From NCBI RefSeq assembly GCF_016653615.1, contig NZ_CP067393.1, forward strand, positions 2,309,673-2,373,672: a stretch of 64,000 bases of DNA. Direction: 5' to 3'. Position 1 is the stretch's first letter; every line of letters begins with the position of its first letter. Positions 47,363 to 56,504 of this stretch are shown here, piece after piece. Made by a program: the position numbers and the translations under genes. This DNA is from Entomomonas asaccharolytica. Lineage in GTDB: Bacteria > Pseudomonadota > Gammaproteobacteria > Pseudomonadales > Pseudomonadaceae. Under the pieces are notes generated by a model that saw only the letters and a program-made list of their open reading frames with translations, was not told the DNA's origin and made no database searches.

Positions 47363-47634
47363 TAATGGGTAGTCTTGGTTTTAATAATTATCTTTTCAGC
47401 ATGCTGATGATCTGCTTCTTGTTGAGATTTGCAGCCAGGTCCGCCAATAAAGCCTGTACGCTCATCTTCTGGTAGATTTTTCAACTCCCACGCTATGATA
47501 GCCTGCAAACACGTCTCTCTTTGTTCTGCTGTTAATGTTTTCCCATTAGGCCATTTACCTAATTCGACAGACTGCTTCAAATTCTGGTATATTTCTGGAG
47601 TGATTTTCTCTATCATTTCAACATAAGAAGTCAT
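47362..47634 (-). CDS. yeaC: YeaC family protein (DUF1315)
   Basis: 90-residue small cytoplasmic protein of the YeaC/DUF1315 family: VEMIEKITPEIYQNLKQSVE, then KWPNGKTLTAEQRETCLQAI. Function unknown. First gene of the yeaC-DUF2797 pair and upstream of pepN, an order shared with Pseudomonas. Confidence 0.85.
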   Translation of the reverse strand: MTSYVEMIEKITPEIYQNLKQSVELGKWPNGKTLTAEQRETCLQAIIAWELKNLPEDERTGFIGGPGCKSQQEADHQHAEKIIIKTKTTH

Positions 47635-47848
47635 AAAAACTGTTCCCTAATTATTTTTTGAACGGTTATATTATTTATTAGTCTATTATGAGCATGAAAA
47701 TTTAACAAATATAATATAATATTTTGGAAATTAAATAATTAATGAAAATGTGATACTAACTAAATTATTCTAACTTAAACCGACCAAAAATCTTTAATAA
47801 TCAAAAAATTAACTGTTTAATAAATAGATTAAACGAGAAGGAGATAAC

Positions 47849-49135
47849 ATGGCAGATCATAAAGCTACGCTAACCTTTGATGACGGTACAAACCTAGAAC
47901 TACCAGTACTTCAAGGGACCTTAGGCGCTAATGTGGTGGATGTAAGAAATCTTGCCTCTACTCATCACTTTACTTATGACCCAGGCTTTATGTCCACTGC
48001 CTCTTGTGAGTCAAAAATCACCTATATCGACGGTGATAAAGGTATTTTACTCTATCGAGGCTACCCCATTGAGCAATTAGCAGAATACTCTGACTATTTA
48101 GAGGTTTGTTACTTATTATTAAATGGCGAGTTACCAAACGCCCAACAGAAAAAACAATATGAAGATATTGTTCATAACCACACCATGGTTCATGAACAAA
48201 TGAAAAGCTTCCTAAATGGTTTCCGTCGCGATGCTCACCCAATGGCGGTTATGTGTGGTTTTGTAGGGGCCTTCTCTGCCTTCTACCACGACTCTTTAGA
48301 CATTAACAACCCTATTCATCGTGAAATAGCCTCTAACCGTTTAGTATCTAAAATGCCTACTATTGCAGCAATGGCATACAAATACTCAATGGGACAACCC
48401 ATTATGTATCCAGATAATAGCTTAGATTACGCGGCTAATTTCTTACATATGATGTTTAGTAATCCTTGTGAGAAAAAAGAAGTTAACCCTATCTTAGCCA
48501 AAGCGATGGATAAAATTTTTATCCTCCACGCTGACCACGAACAAAATGCATCAACCTCTACCGTTCGTTTAGCGGGTTCAACAGGGGCTAATCCGTTTGC
48601 TTGTATCGCAGCGGGTATTGCTGCACTATGGGGGCCTGCCCATGGTGGTGCAAACGAAGCAGTACTTACTATGTTAGAAGAAATTGGCAGTGTTAATAAT
48701 ATTGAAAAATATTTAGCCAAAGCTAAAGATAAAGACGATCCATTTAAATTAATGGGCTTTGGTCATCGTGTTTATAAAAACTTCGATCCACGTGCTAAAG
48801 TGTTGAAAAAAGCTTGCGATGAAGTTTTAAAAGAACTTGGAATCAATGATCCTCATCTAGAATTAGCGATGAGATTAGAAGAAATCGCACGTAATGATTC
48901 TTACTTTGTAGAGCGTAATCTGTATCCAAACGTTGACTTCTATTCTGGCATTATCCTAAAAGCAATTGGTATCCCAACCAGTATGTTTACCGTGATCTTT
49001 GCTATCTCTAGAACAGTAGGTTGGATTGCACACTGGAAAGAAATGTTATCAGAGCCTTATAAAATTAGCCGTCCACGCCAACTTTATACAGGCTACCCAG
49101 AGCGCGATTTTGTGCCAGTAGATAAACGTAAATAA
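47849..49135 (+). CDS. gltA: Citrate synthase (type II)
   Basis: 428-residue hexameric, NADH-regulated citrate synthase condensing acetyl-CoA and oxaloacetate. Catalytic segments [45 protein letters not shown] and [13 protein letters not shown] are intact. A strong AAGGAG lies before the ATG and the upstream 210 bases are very AT-rich with TATAAT-like hexamers. Unlike in Pseudomonas, no sdh genes lie beside it. A strong terminator follows. Confidence 0.98.
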   Translation: MADHKATLTFDDGTNLELPVLQGTLGANVVDVRNLASTHHFTYDPGFMSTASCESKITYIDGDKGILLYRGYPIEQLAEYSDYLEVCYLLLNGELPNAQQKKQYEDIVHNHTMVHEQMKSFLNGFRRDAHPMAVMCGFVGAFSAFYHDSLDINNPIHREIASNRLVSKMPTIAAMAYKYSMGQPIMYPDNSLDYAANFLHMMFSNPCEKKEVNPILAKAMDKIFILHADHEQNASTSTVRLAGSTGANPFACIAAGIAALWGPAHGGANEAVLTMLEEIGSVNNIEKYLAKAKDKDDPFKLMGFGHRVYKNFDPRAKVLKKACDEVLKELGINDPHLELAMRLEEIARNDSYFVERNLYPNVDFYSGIILKAIGIPTSMFTVIFAISRTVGWIAHWKEMLSEPYKISRPRQLYTGYPERDFVPVDKRK

Positions 49136-49150
49136 TTTGTTAATCTACTC

Positions 49151-49178
49151 AAAAGCCTGCTTAATCGCAGGCTTTTTT
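49151..49178 (+). terminator. Rho-independent terminator of gltA
   Basis: 10-bp perfect stem (AAAAGCCTGC / GCAGGCTTTT), 6-base loop, followed by further Ts, 16 bases after the gltA stop. Confidence 0.92.
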
Positions 49179-49265
49179 ATGAGCCAAATATACTATATTA
49201 AATTACCATATAGTAATTATTCTCAGGTAGAATAGGCGCAGTAATTTTTATTAAAAGGGGTTAGT

Positions 49266-49649
49266 ATGTTTCGTGTATTTCTTACCTTAGCTGGTTTTTT
49301 TGGTTTTACAGGGGTCATCCTCGGTTCTTACGCCTCCCATGGGCTAAAATCAGTACTGTCTGAAGCACAAATCCTAACATTCAAACTAGGCGTTCAATAC
49401 CAACTTTACCACGCTATTGCATTACTTGGCATAGCGGCTCTATGCTATCTATTTTCTAGCCGTCTTATACAAGCATCAGGCTGGTTATTTACCATTGGTA
49501 TTTTATTCTTTTCAGGTACACTCTACTCCATCACCTATTTTGGCTTACCTAATGTAGGCACTGCACCTATTGGTGGTGTTGCTTTTATTATTGGTTGGTT
49601 TTTACTGTGTATTGCAGCATGGAAAATTCCTGCAAAACAAACTATTTAA
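49266..49649 (+). CDS. DUF423 membrane protein
   Basis: 127-residue inner-membrane protein with four hydrophobic segments and the DUF423 core (GASHGL-like GSYASHGLKSVL, then FKLGVQYQLYHAIALL). AGGGG precedes the ATG. It lies 12 bases before thiS, so is probably in one transcript with thiSG. Function unknown. Confidence 0.88.
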   Translation: MFRVFLTLAGFFGFTGVILGSYASHGLKSVLSEAQILTFKLGVQYQLYHAIALLGIAALCYLFSSRLIQASGWLFTIGILFFSGTLYSITYFGLPNVGTAPIGGVAFIIGWFLLCIAAWKIPAKQTI

Positions 49650-49661
49650 AGCGAGCTAAGT

Positions 49662-49865
49662 ATGATGAAAATTTATATTAATGGGCAACCCCATGAGCTT
49701 ACTGAACCAACCACAATCACTGGCTTAATAGAACAGCTTGAATTGACAGGTAAACGTATTGCTATTGAGCTTAATCAAGAAATAGTACCACGAAGCCAGC
49801 ATTCAGAAACTTTTTTAAAAGAAAATGATCAATTAGAAATCGTCCACGCTATTGGTGGTGGTTAG
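49662..49865 (+). CDS. thiS: Sulfur carrier protein ThiS
   Basis: 67-residue ubiquitin-fold sulfur carrier for thiazole synthesis. N-terminal IYINGQPHEL and C-terminal IVHAIGGG, the Gly-Gly end that is thiocarboxylated, are intact. A second Met follows the first, so the start may be three bases later. Directly upstream of thiG. Confidence 0.95.
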   Translation: MMKIYINGQPHELTEPTTITGLIEQLELTGKRIAIELNQEIVPRSQHSETFLKENDQLEIVHAIGGG

Positions 49866-49883
49866 GCCTAAGGAATCAACAAA

Positions 49884-50678
49884 ATGAATACTACAGTAAC
49901 AGATAAACCGCTCGTATTAGCAGGTAAAACCTATCAATCACGCTTATTGGTGGGTACTGGTAAATACAAAGATTTTAACGAAACACAACAAGCTATTGAA
50001 GCCTCTGGTGCAGAAATTGTGACCTTGGCGGTACGTCGTACTAATATTGGGCAAAATCCTAATGAAGCTAATTTATTAGATGTTATTTCACCTGATAAAT
50101 ATACTATTTTACCTAATACAGCAGGTTGCTTTGATGCTACCGAAGCGGTGAGAACATGCCGTCTAGCCCGCGAGTTGCTAGATGGACATAACCTCGTGAA
50201 ACTAGAAGTATTAGCCGACCAAAAAACCCTATTTCCTAATGTAGTAGAGACATTAAAAGCAGCCGAAACATTAGTAAAAGAAAACTTTGAAGTAATGGTT
50301 TACACCAGTGATGACCCTATTATTGCCCGTCAACTAGCAGAAATAGGTTGTATTGCTGTTATGCCCTTAGCAGGCTTAATTGGTAGCGGTATGGGTATTT
50401 GTAACCCTTATAACTTACAAATCATCCTAGAAGAGGCGAAAATCCCTGTATTAGTGGATGCAGGTGTAGGGACTGCCTCAGATGCTACCATTGCTATGGA
50501 GTTAGGTTGTGATGCAGTATTAATGAACAGCGCGATTGCCCACGCACAGCAGCCCGTACTGATGGCCGAAGCAATGAAACACGCTATTATTGCAGGCCGT
50601 AAAGCTTATTTAGCGGGACGTATGCCGCGCAAGCTTTATGCAACAGCCTCATCACCCTTAGATGGCTTAATAAAATAA
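49884..50678 (+). CDS. thiG: Thiazole synthase ThiG
   Basis: 264-residue TIM-barrel enzyme forming thiamine thiazole from DXP, dehydroglycine and ThiS-thiocarboxylate. Schiff-base Lys in [10 protein letters not shown], phosphate loop [13 protein letters not shown], and LMNSAIAHA are present. AAGGAA precedes the ATG, 18 bases after thiS. In Pseudomonas trmB follows; here csbD and a DUF1328 gene intervene. Confidence 0.97.
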   Translation: MNTTVTDKPLVLAGKTYQSRLLVGTGKYKDFNETQQAIEASGAEIVTLAVRRTNIGQNPNEANLLDVISPDKYTILPNTAGCFDATEAVRTCRLARELLDGHNLVKLEVLADQKTLFPNVVETLKAAETLVKENFEVMVYTSDDPIIARQLAEIGCIAVMPLAGLIGSGMGICNPYNLQIILEEAKIPVLVDAGVGTASDATIAMELGCDAVLMNSAIAHAQQPVLMAEAMKHAIIAGRKAYLAGRMPRKLYATASSPLDGLIK

Positions 50679-50688
50679 TTTACTCTCC

Positions 50689-50726
50689 CTATCAATAAGT
50701 CTATTTTTTAATAGATTTATTGATAG
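50689..50726 (+). terminator. Long hairpin after thiG
   Basis: 17-bp stem (CTATCAATAAGTCTATT / AATAGATTTATTGATAG, one GU) with a TTTT loop, 11 bases after the thiG stop. AT-rich and no T run after it; likely ends the thiSG transcript. Confidence 0.55.
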
Positions 50727-50982
50727 AACATTGCTGCGCTTTAGGCTTACTTTTCAGCTCAATAACACCCACATTACCCCTTCTTATTCTTGTCATCATG
50801 TTTCAAGAAAGGCCTCATAAATTCCCTAACCTACTGAAAATACTTAAAAAATAATATAACTACCAAGCACATTTATTTGTCTTTTAATTACCATCGTCTA
50901 ATGGAAGTTGTTGATAAATAAACTTATCTTGAATATGTGCACACAAGACTTAATTTACTTAACCGATTTATGAGGTGCGATT
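50727..50982 (+). other. Intergenic region upstream of csbD
   Basis: Part of a 303-base gap between thiG and csbD. Apart from the thiG hairpin I see no open frame of note. The 3' part should hold the csbD promoter; no clear -35/-10 pair stands out. GAGGTG lies just before the csbD ATG. Confidence 0.5.
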
Positions 50983-51186
50983 ATGAACTGGGATACAGTT
51001 AAAGGTAATTGGAAACAAGCTAAAGGCAAGATCAAAGAACAGTGGGGAAAACTCACCGATGACGAAATTGATCAAATTGAAGGCAGACGCGAACAATTGT
51101 CTGGAGCAATCCAAAAACAATACGGTCTTACTAAAGATAAAGCCGAAGAACAAATTAAAGATTGGGAAACTCGTCAAAAATATTGA
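50983..51186 (+). CDS. CsbD family stress protein
   Basis: 67-residue CsbD-like protein: MNWDTVKGNWKQAKGKIKEQ, then WGKLTDDEIDQIEGRREQL. These very soluble small proteins accumulate under general or envelope stress; mechanism unknown. GAGGTG precedes the ATG. It pairs with a DUF1328 gene 34 bases downstream, a common stress pairing in Pseudomonas. Confidence 0.92.
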   Translation: MNWDTVKGNWKQAKGKIKEQWGKLTDDEIDQIEGRREQLSGAIQKQYGLTKDKAEEQIKDWETRQKY

Positions 51187-51220
51187 TCGAGATTCTAAAT
51201 GGTTACTATGAGGTATAGCC

Positions 51221-51385
51221 ATGCTTAGATATGCTGTTATTTTCTTTGTTATTGCTCTAATTGCCGCACTATTTGGGTTTGGTGGTATCGCCGCAGGTGC
51301 AGCAGGCATAGCAAAAATACTATTCTATGTATTCTTAGTAATTTTTGTTGTTACACTAGTGATGGGACTTGTTGCTCGAAAGTAA
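51221..51385 (+). CDS. DUF1328/UPF0391 small membrane protein
   Basis: 54-residue hydrophobic protein, [20 protein letters not shown] then [16 protein letters not shown] and a second hydrophobic stretch ending VARK; exactly the UPF0391 (YtjA-like) layout with two membrane helices. GAGGT precedes the ATG with a leader similar to that of csbD (TATGAGGT). Often stress-induced with csbD. A perfect palindromic terminator follows. Confidence 0.92.
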   Translation: MLRYAVIFFVIALIAALFGFGGIAAGAAGIAKILFYVFLVIFVVTLVMGLVARK

Positions 51386-51410
51386 CCGTTTAACAGCTAG
51401 TGACAACTCA

Positions 51411-51440
51411 ATTAAAAGGCTAGTTAACTAGCCTTTTAAT
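51411..51440. terminator. Perfect palindromic terminator
   Basis: 30-bp perfect palindrome (arm ATTAAAAGGCTAGTT), forming a stem-loop 25 bases after the DUF1328 stop, with T-rich flanks on both sides. It should stop transcription from either direction. Confidence 0.75.
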
Positions 51441-51548
51441 TATTCTAACAAAGTGTTTTCTTTTATAATCATTTAAAAAAGTAGCGTTTCCGTTTTTATA
51501 CTATAAAATACCCACCTAATATTATAGCTCCCTACTTTAGTAATTTTT

Positions 51549-52241
51549 ATGACAGAAACTAACACTCCCCTTCGTACTATTAAAAGCTTTGTAATACGTG
51601 CAGGTCGCATGACCCATGGGCAAAAACAGGCCATCGCAACAGGTTGGGATGATTTTGGGCTAGCGCTAGAGCAAGGCTTATTAGACTATCAACAAATCTT
51701 TAACAGAACAGCACCTGTTACCCTTGAAATTGGTTTTGGTATGGGGCAATCACTTTGTACAATGGCAGAACAAGCGCCTGAGCAAGATTTTATTGGTATC
51801 GAAGTGCATAAACCTGGGGTAGGGGCTTTAATCACGTTACTACAGGAAAAACACCTTAATAATGTTCGCGTGTTTAATTGCGATGCCATTGAAGTGCTTA
51901 ATAATTGTATTGCTGACAACAGCCTAGATCGCTTACTGCTCTTTTTCCCTGATCCTTGGCATAAGAAACGTCACCATAAACGCCGTATAGTACAAGCTGA
52001 ATTTGCCCAACTGGTAAGAAATAAACTTAAAATAGGCGGTATCTTTCATATGGCTACCGATTGGCAGCCCTACGCAGAACATATGTTAGAAGTTATGCAA
52101 GCGGCACAAGGCTATAAAAATCTAGCCACCGATAATAGCTATATTCCACGACCAGAAGAAAGACCAAAAACTAAATTTGAAACACGGGGCGAACGCTTAG
52201 GCCACGGTGTTTGGGATTTAAAATTTCAACGTATTGCTTAA
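51549..52241 (+). CDS. trmB: tRNA (guanine-N7)-methyltransferase TrmB
   Basis: 230-residue SAM-dependent enzyme making m7G46 in tRNA. SAM loop [11 protein letters not shown], then [12 protein letters not shown], the signature [17 protein letters not shown] and the C-terminal [20 protein letters not shown] are present. The stop overlaps the earP start (TAATG), so earP is translationally coupled. Confidence 0.97.
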   Translation: MTETNTPLRTIKSFVIRAGRMTHGQKQAIATGWDDFGLALEQGLLDYQQIFNRTAPVTLEIGFGMGQSLCTMAEQAPEQDFIGIEVHKPGVGALITLLQEKHLNNVRVFNCDAIEVLNNCIADNSLDRLLLFFPDPWHKKRHHKRRIVQAEFAQLVRNKLKIGGIFHMATDWQPYAEHMLEVMQAAQGYKNLATDNSYIPRPEERPKTKFETRGERLGHGVWDLKFQRIA

Positions 52242-53395
52242 TGGGTAAGTTTCCTCCCCACACTAAATGGGATATATTTTGTAGTGTCATTGATAACTAT
52301 GGTGATATAGGGGTTTGCTGGCGCTTAGCAAGGCAACTTGCCCATGAACAAAATCAGTGTGTTAGATTATGGGTGGATGATCTTTATAGCTTTCAAAAAC
52401 TCTGCCCTGTTATAAACCCACAACTTACAGAACAAACCATTGCTGCTATTGAAATCAGGCAGTGGCATAAGCAATGGCAATCTATTGAACCTGCTGATAT
52501 TGTAATAGAAGCTTTCGCCTGTAATATTCCCACTGCTTACCAACAGGCAATGCAAACAGCTAATAAAGCTATTTTATGGCTAAATTTAGAATACCTAACC
52601 TATGAAAAATGGTCTATTGATTTTCATGCGCTACCCTCGCCACAAACCAATCAGCTAAATAAATACTTCTTTTTTACGGGTTTAGAAGAAACTGGCAGTG
52701 TTATTAGAGAAAGCCATTTACTTGAGCAAGCTGAACACTTTCAAAATAACCCCCATCTACAACAACAATTTTTAAGCCAGTTAGGGGTTACAAAACAACC
52801 AGATCATTATTTAATGCTATTATTTAGCTATGCCAATCACGGGCTCGCTGAATGGCTAGATACCTTACAAAAAAGTGATAAACCCTATCAGCTACTTATC
52901 CCCCAAACACCTTTACTCAATAATCTGGCTGATTATTTAAATATCGATAGATCACTATTAATCGCAGGTTACCAATACCAACAAGACGCTCTTAGTATTC
53001 AAATTATTCCTTTTGTAACTCAACAGGATTTTGATAAATTGCTGTGGTGTACTGACTATAACCTTATTAGAGGTGAAGACTCATTTGTTAGGGCGCAATA
53101 TGCAGGAAAACCTATGTTGTGGCATATCTACCCACAACAAGAAAATGCGCATTTAACAAAACTACAGGCTTTTCTAGATTATTATTTAACAGACTTATCA
53201 GCAGAGGCACAACAAGCCACTATTGATTGGTGGTTTGCTTGGAATAACCAGCAGAACTTAACAGATAGTTGGCTAAATTATCAACAACACCTCCCTCAAT
53301 TAGAAAAACAGGCAATAAATTGGGCAAAAAAGCAAAAAACTGTTACAGATTTGATCACAAAACTAGCCAAACTTTATAAAAATTGGCTATCATAA
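52241..53395 (+). CDS. earP: EF-P arginine rhamnosyltransferase EarP
   Basis: 384-residue GT-B glycosyltransferase that transfers rhamnose from dTDP-L-rhamnose to Arg32 of EF-P. Acceptor-side Asp residues lie in DNYGDIGVCWRLARQLA; the nucleotide-sugar site is NLIRGEDSFVRAQYAGKPMLWHIYPQ. ATG 52241 overlaps the trmB stop and is preferred over the in-frame TTG 52211. efp follows 54 bases downstream. Confidence 0.95.
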   Translation: MGKFPPHTKWDIFCSVIDNYGDIGVCWRLARQLAHEQNQCVRLWVDDLYSFQKLCPVINPQLTEQTIAAIEIRQWHKQWQSIEPADIVIEAFACNIPTAYQQAMQTANKAILWLNLEYLTYEKWSIDFHALPSPQTNQLNKYFFFTGLEETGSVIRESHLLEQAEHFQNNPHLQQQFLSQLGVTKQPDHYLMLLFSYANHGLAEWLDTLQKSDKPYQLLIPQTPLLNNLADYLNIDRSLLIAGYQYQQDALSIQIIPFVTQQDFDKLLWCTDYNLIRGEDSFVRAQYAGKPMLWHIYPQQENAHLTKLQAFLDYYLTDLSAEAQQATIDWWFAWNNQQNLTDSWLNYQQHLPQLEKQAINWAKKQKTVTDLITKLAKLYKNWLS

Positions 53396-53449
53396 GCAGT
53401 TCTAAAATTTTATATAAAGTACCAATCAGATAAATTAACGGATATCCTA

Positions 53450-54016
53450 ATGAAAACCGCTCAAGAATTTCGTGCTGGCCAAGTAATGAATATTAATGAT
53501 GCACCATGGGTTGTGCAAAAAACTGAATTTAATAAATCAGGCCGCAACGCTGCTGTTGTAAAAATGAAGTTAAAAAATATTTTAACGGGTGCTGTAACAG
53601 AAAATGTTTACAAAGCAGACGATAAATTAGAACCTATCATTCTAGAACGTAAAGAAGTAACTTATTCTTATTTTGCTGATCCTAACTTTGTATTTATGGA
53701 CAATGAATATAATCAATACGAAGTAGAAGCAGATGATTTAGGTGATGCTGTTCATTTTATTGAAGATGGCATTCAAGACGTTTGTGAAGCTGTATTTTAT
53801 GATGGCCGTGTGATTTCTGTTGAATTACCAACCACCATCGTTCGCCAAATCGCTTATACTGAACCAGCTGTACGTGGTGATACTTCTGGTAAAGTAATGA
53901 AAGTAGCTCGTCTCAACACTGGCTATGAATTAAAAGTATCAGAGTTCTGTGAAATCGGTGACTATATCGAAATCGATACACGTACTAACGAATACAAAGC
54001 ACGCGCTAAAGTATAA
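53450..54016 (+). CDS. efp: Elongation factor P
   Basis: 188-residue three-domain translation factor that relieves ribosome stalling at polyproline. The modified loop is NKSGRN with Arg at position 32, the residue rhamnosylated in the EarP branch (Lys in the EpmA branch). C-terminal domain [14 protein letters not shown] is complete. Adjacent to earP, matching the modification type. Confidence 0.98.
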   Translation: MKTAQEFRAGQVMNINDAPWVVQKTEFNKSGRNAAVVKMKLKNILTGAVTENVYKADDKLEPIILERKEVTYSYFADPNFVFMDNEYNQYEVEADDLGDAVHFIEDGIQDVCEAVFYDGRVISVELPTTIVRQIAYTEPAVRGDTSGKVMKVARLNTGYELKVSEFCEIGDYIEIDTRTNEYKARAKV

Positions 54017-54027
54017 TGCTTACTAAG

Positions 54028-54060
54028 TTTCTGGTAATTATGGGCAGTAATTACCAGAAA
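54028..54060. terminator. Hairpin between convergent efp and DUF3592-like gene
   Basis: Perfect 13-bp stem (TTTCTGGTAATTA / TAATTACCAGAAA) with a 7-base loop, 11 bases after the efp stop and 14 before the opposing stop. Probable shared terminator. Confidence 0.6.
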
Positions 54061-54074
54061 ACCCCTATTGCAAA

Positions 54075-54635
54075 TTATATATTCTTTCCTTTGCTAGGTG
54101 TTATTACTTGGTAGAACAATGCAATCAATACCCCTATCACAAAAAATAAACCAAAATATCGTTTATAAGTAAGAGCACTAGGTTGATAACCTTTAGCTAA
54201 CATCTGTGCATATTGCAATGGAAAACTATCTGCACTATTATTTTTATCGATAATTACTCTCTCCGTAAACTCTCCTTTATAACTAAAATTTGAGCTTGCA
54301 AAATATTTTAGTAATCTGCTATCAACCAATACTTGTCCATAATAATATTTGCCATCTACTTGGTAAGAATAATTATATTGATGCTCTCTTTCATGTTTGC
54401 CTCGAAGAAAACCTACAGGCTTTTGTGCTCCACTGTATTTTATTTTGGCTTCAACAATACAATTTAAACAATCTTGTTGTAATAACCGATTCGCTTTATC
54501 TTTTACTAATAAAAACTCCCTATATAAACCATCATTTGTAAAAAAGAGAGCTAAGCCTATTCCGAATGCTATTAGAAGCATAATTATTTTCATTGGTTTA
54601 GACTTTACTTCTATTCCTGGTCGAGAACGCAGCAC
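54075..54635 (-). CDS. Two-helix membrane protein, DUF3592-like
   Basis: 186-residue protein: short basic N-terminus, hydrophobic segment at about 16-33, a periplasmic or cytoplasmic domain with YNYSYQVDGKYYYGQ and ERVIIDKNNSADSFPLQ, and a second hydrophobic segment at about 160-178. The middle resembles DUF3592 (Tyr-rich strand pair then an asparagine/proline turn). I keep the GTG start at 54635 because GGAG lies 6 bases upstream; ATG 54593 has no such site. Function unknown. Confidence 0.6.
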   Translation of the reverse strand: MLRSRPGIEVKSKPMKIIMLLIAFGIGLALFFTNDGLYREFLLVKDKANRLLQQDCLNCIVEAKIKYSGAQKPVGFLRGKHEREHQYNYSYQVDGKYYYGQVLVDSRLLKYFASSNFSYKGEFTERVIIDKNNSADSFPLQYAQMLAKGYQPSALTYKRYFGLFFVIGVLIALFYQVITPSKGKNI

Positions 54636-54986
54636 TTAACACTCCATTATTATTTTATAATTTTAGAAGATAATAATTGATCTATTAAAAAATGGAAATT
54701 GAAAAATACTAAAGGGGGCATAGCCCCCTTTCTTATTGATACTGCTTTTATAATTCTTATTTTAATGATGCGTTTTATTATTCTTATTCAACCGCTAAAC
54801 TAATTTTCATATTATCACTCTGTTATTGTTTTTCTTGTAATTATATAAGAGCATAAACCATGCCAAATTAAAAATATCTATATATATCAATATCTTAAAT
54901 AATTAATGCGAAAGCTGCCATTTTTTATAGGTAATGATTGTTACCTTTCCTCCCATTAATGTTACCTAAAATAGTGCTCTGCTAAA
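54636..54986. other. Non-coding gap between DUF3592-like gene and msrA
   Basis: 351 AT-rich bases without a credible open frame. It contains the msrA terminator hairpin (54711-54731) and a small 6-bp inverted repeat (AGGTAA / TTACCT) near 54929-54946. Confidence 0.6.
54711..54731 (-). terminator. GC-rich terminator downstream of msrA
   Basis: Perfect 9-bp stem (AAAGGGGGC / GCCCCCTTT) with a 3-base loop. On the minus strand it is followed by AGTATTTTTC. It lies about 255 bases after msrA, so it may serve msrA with a long 3' end. Confidence 0.7.
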
Positions 54987-55541
54987 TTAAAATACACATT
55001 CCACTCCCGTTCCCTTTAATCCACAGTAACCATTTGGATTTTTTTGTAAATATCGCTGATGATATTGTTCTGCAAAATAAAACTCTGGTGCTTGTTTAAT
55101 TTCTGTAGTGATAGTGCGATACCCTTTTGCACTAAGCTGTTGTTGATAAGTCTCTTTACTGGCTAATGCTTCTTCTAATTGTTGCTCTGAATAGCAGTAA
55201 ATAACCGAGCGATATTGGCTACCAATATCATTACCTTGACGCATACCTTGGGTAGGGTCATGATTTTCCCAAAATATTTTTAATAATTCATCAAAAGAAA
55301 TAATCTCAGGATCATAAACCACTATCACTACCTCTGCATGTCCTGTATTACCTCCACAAACTTCCTCATAACTAGGGTTTGCCGTATGACCACCTGCATA
55401 ACCAACAGCGGTTCCCAACACACCCTCTTGTTGCCAAAATAATCGCTCTACGCCCCAAAAACAGCCCATACCAAACACAACTTTTTCTAAACGGTCAGAT
55501 AAGTTCGCTAAATCTTCTTTTGTTAATTGTTTACAAGACAT
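54987..55541 (-). CDS. msrA: Peptide methionine sulfoxide reductase MsrA
   Basis: 184-residue reductase of methionine-S-sulfoxide. Catalytic Cys in [29 protein letters not shown] and [12 protein letters not shown] follow; resolving Cys near the C-terminus ([14 protein letters not shown]). I start at ATG 55541 with GAGGG upstream; the frame could extend to 55556. Single gene. Confidence 0.96.
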   Translation of the reverse strand: MSCKQLTKEDLANLSDRLEKVVFGMGCFWGVERLFWQQEGVLGTAVGYAGGHTANPSYEEVCGGNTGHAEVVIVVYDPEIISFDELLKIFWENHDPTQGMRQGNDIGSQYRSVIYCYSEQQLEEALASKETYQQQLSAKGYRTITTEIKQAPEFYFAEQYHQRYLQKNPNGYCGLKGTGVECVF

Positions 55542-55688
55542 AATAAAAACCCTCAACTTTAAAAAACATCTATTAAAGATTCTACTCTGTTTAGCTATTT
55601 TGTATTTAACCTGTTAGTCTTATTTATGATAATAGCTATACAACTATTCAAGCTGTAGTTATTGCAATGACTTAGTTTATTAGCAGAA

Positions 55689-55832
55689 ATGATTAACAGC
55701 TTTATATTGCAACTGTTCCTTAAAAGAACAACACAAGACATAAAACTAGCTAACAAATATGGGGATCACTTCCACCCTTTACAAGCAGTAGAAATAATAA
55801 AAGAATACAGAATTAGCTCAGAAAATAATTAA
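55689..55832 (+). CDS. Possible 47-residue orphan ORF
   Basis: Short open frame from ATG 55689 to TAA 55832, sequence MINSFILQLFLKRTTQDI then LANKYGDHFHPLQAVEII. It overlaps the panD stop by 4 bases, convergently. No ribosome site precedes it. It may be a relic of a larger gene or chance; the composition looks protein-like, but I recognise no family. Confidence 0.2.
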   Translation: MINSFILQLFLKRTTQDIKLANKYGDHFHPLQAVEIIKEYRISSENN

Positions 55833-56284
55833 TGAGCTAATCTTTTTTCGGAATAACGTTCATGGGCACGGCTAGGCACTTCACCCGCAGCCAGTTGCTC
55901 CATACTAGGTGTTTGGTAAGTAAAAACCTCAGTAATATGATTATTATCATCTACCATTACTGCTTTTGACTTACGACCTACTAATTGGCTTACTGGGCAT
56001 TGCTCATAAGCCATTAAAATAGCCAAGTCGCCTTTATTAAATAAATGGGCAGCAGCACCATTTAAGCAAATCTCACCTGCCCCTTTAGTACCAGGAATAA
56101 CATAAGTCTGGAGGCGATTACCATTGGTAATATTCACCACATCAATTTGGGTATAAGGTAAAATACCACTGGCCTCTAGTAGTAATGGGTCAATGGTAAT
56201 AGAACCCACATAATCCAAATTCGCCTCAGTTACCCGACAACGATGGATTTTACCGTACATAAATAAACGTGTAGCTTCTTGCAC
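55829..56284 (-). CDS. panD: Aspartate 1-decarboxylase PanD, extended C-terminus
   Basis: 151-residue pyruvoyl enzyme making beta-alanine for pantothenate. The self-cleavage site is VGS (Gly27-Ser28 from the GTG start) in LDYVGSITIDPLL; NGNRLQTYVIPGTKGAGEICLNGAAA follows. The sequence resembles Bacillus-type PanD more than the Pseudomonas one. The last 25 or so residues (EQLAAGEVPSRAHERYSEKR) exceed the usual length. GTG 56284 has AGAAGG 7 bases upstream; ATG 56260 lacks a site but is possible. panB/panC are not adjacent. Confidence 0.88.
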   Translation of the reverse strand: MQEATRLFMYGKIHRCRVTEANLDYVGSITIDPLLLEASGILPYTQIDVVNITNGNRLQTYVIPGTKGAGEICLNGAAAHLFNKGDLAILMAYEQCPVSQLVGRKSKAVMVDDNNHITEVFTYQTPSMEQLAAGEVPSRAHERYSEKRLAH

Positions 56285-56462
56285 TTTTGAACCTTCTACT
56301 TAGCACTAACACTGATAAAGTCAGTTGACCTTCAGGATGGCTATTATACTAGTAATTTTTTAAAAACAAGTATTTTTTTTATTGTAAATATCAGCATATT
56401 GTTTCAAAAGCCGCTATTTTCCGCAAAATCACCGCCATATAACGATTTTATTAATAAAAATA

Positions 56463-56490
56463 AAAAAGCCCCTCTTAAGAGGGGCTTTTT
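56463..56490 (-). terminator. Rho-independent terminator of aceF
   Basis: 12-bp perfect stem (AAAAAGCCCCTC / GAGGGGCTTTTT) with a TTAA loop and a T run on the minus strand, 14 bases after the aceF stop. Confidence 0.93.
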
Positions 56491-56504
56491 ACAGCTACTA
56501 ATGT

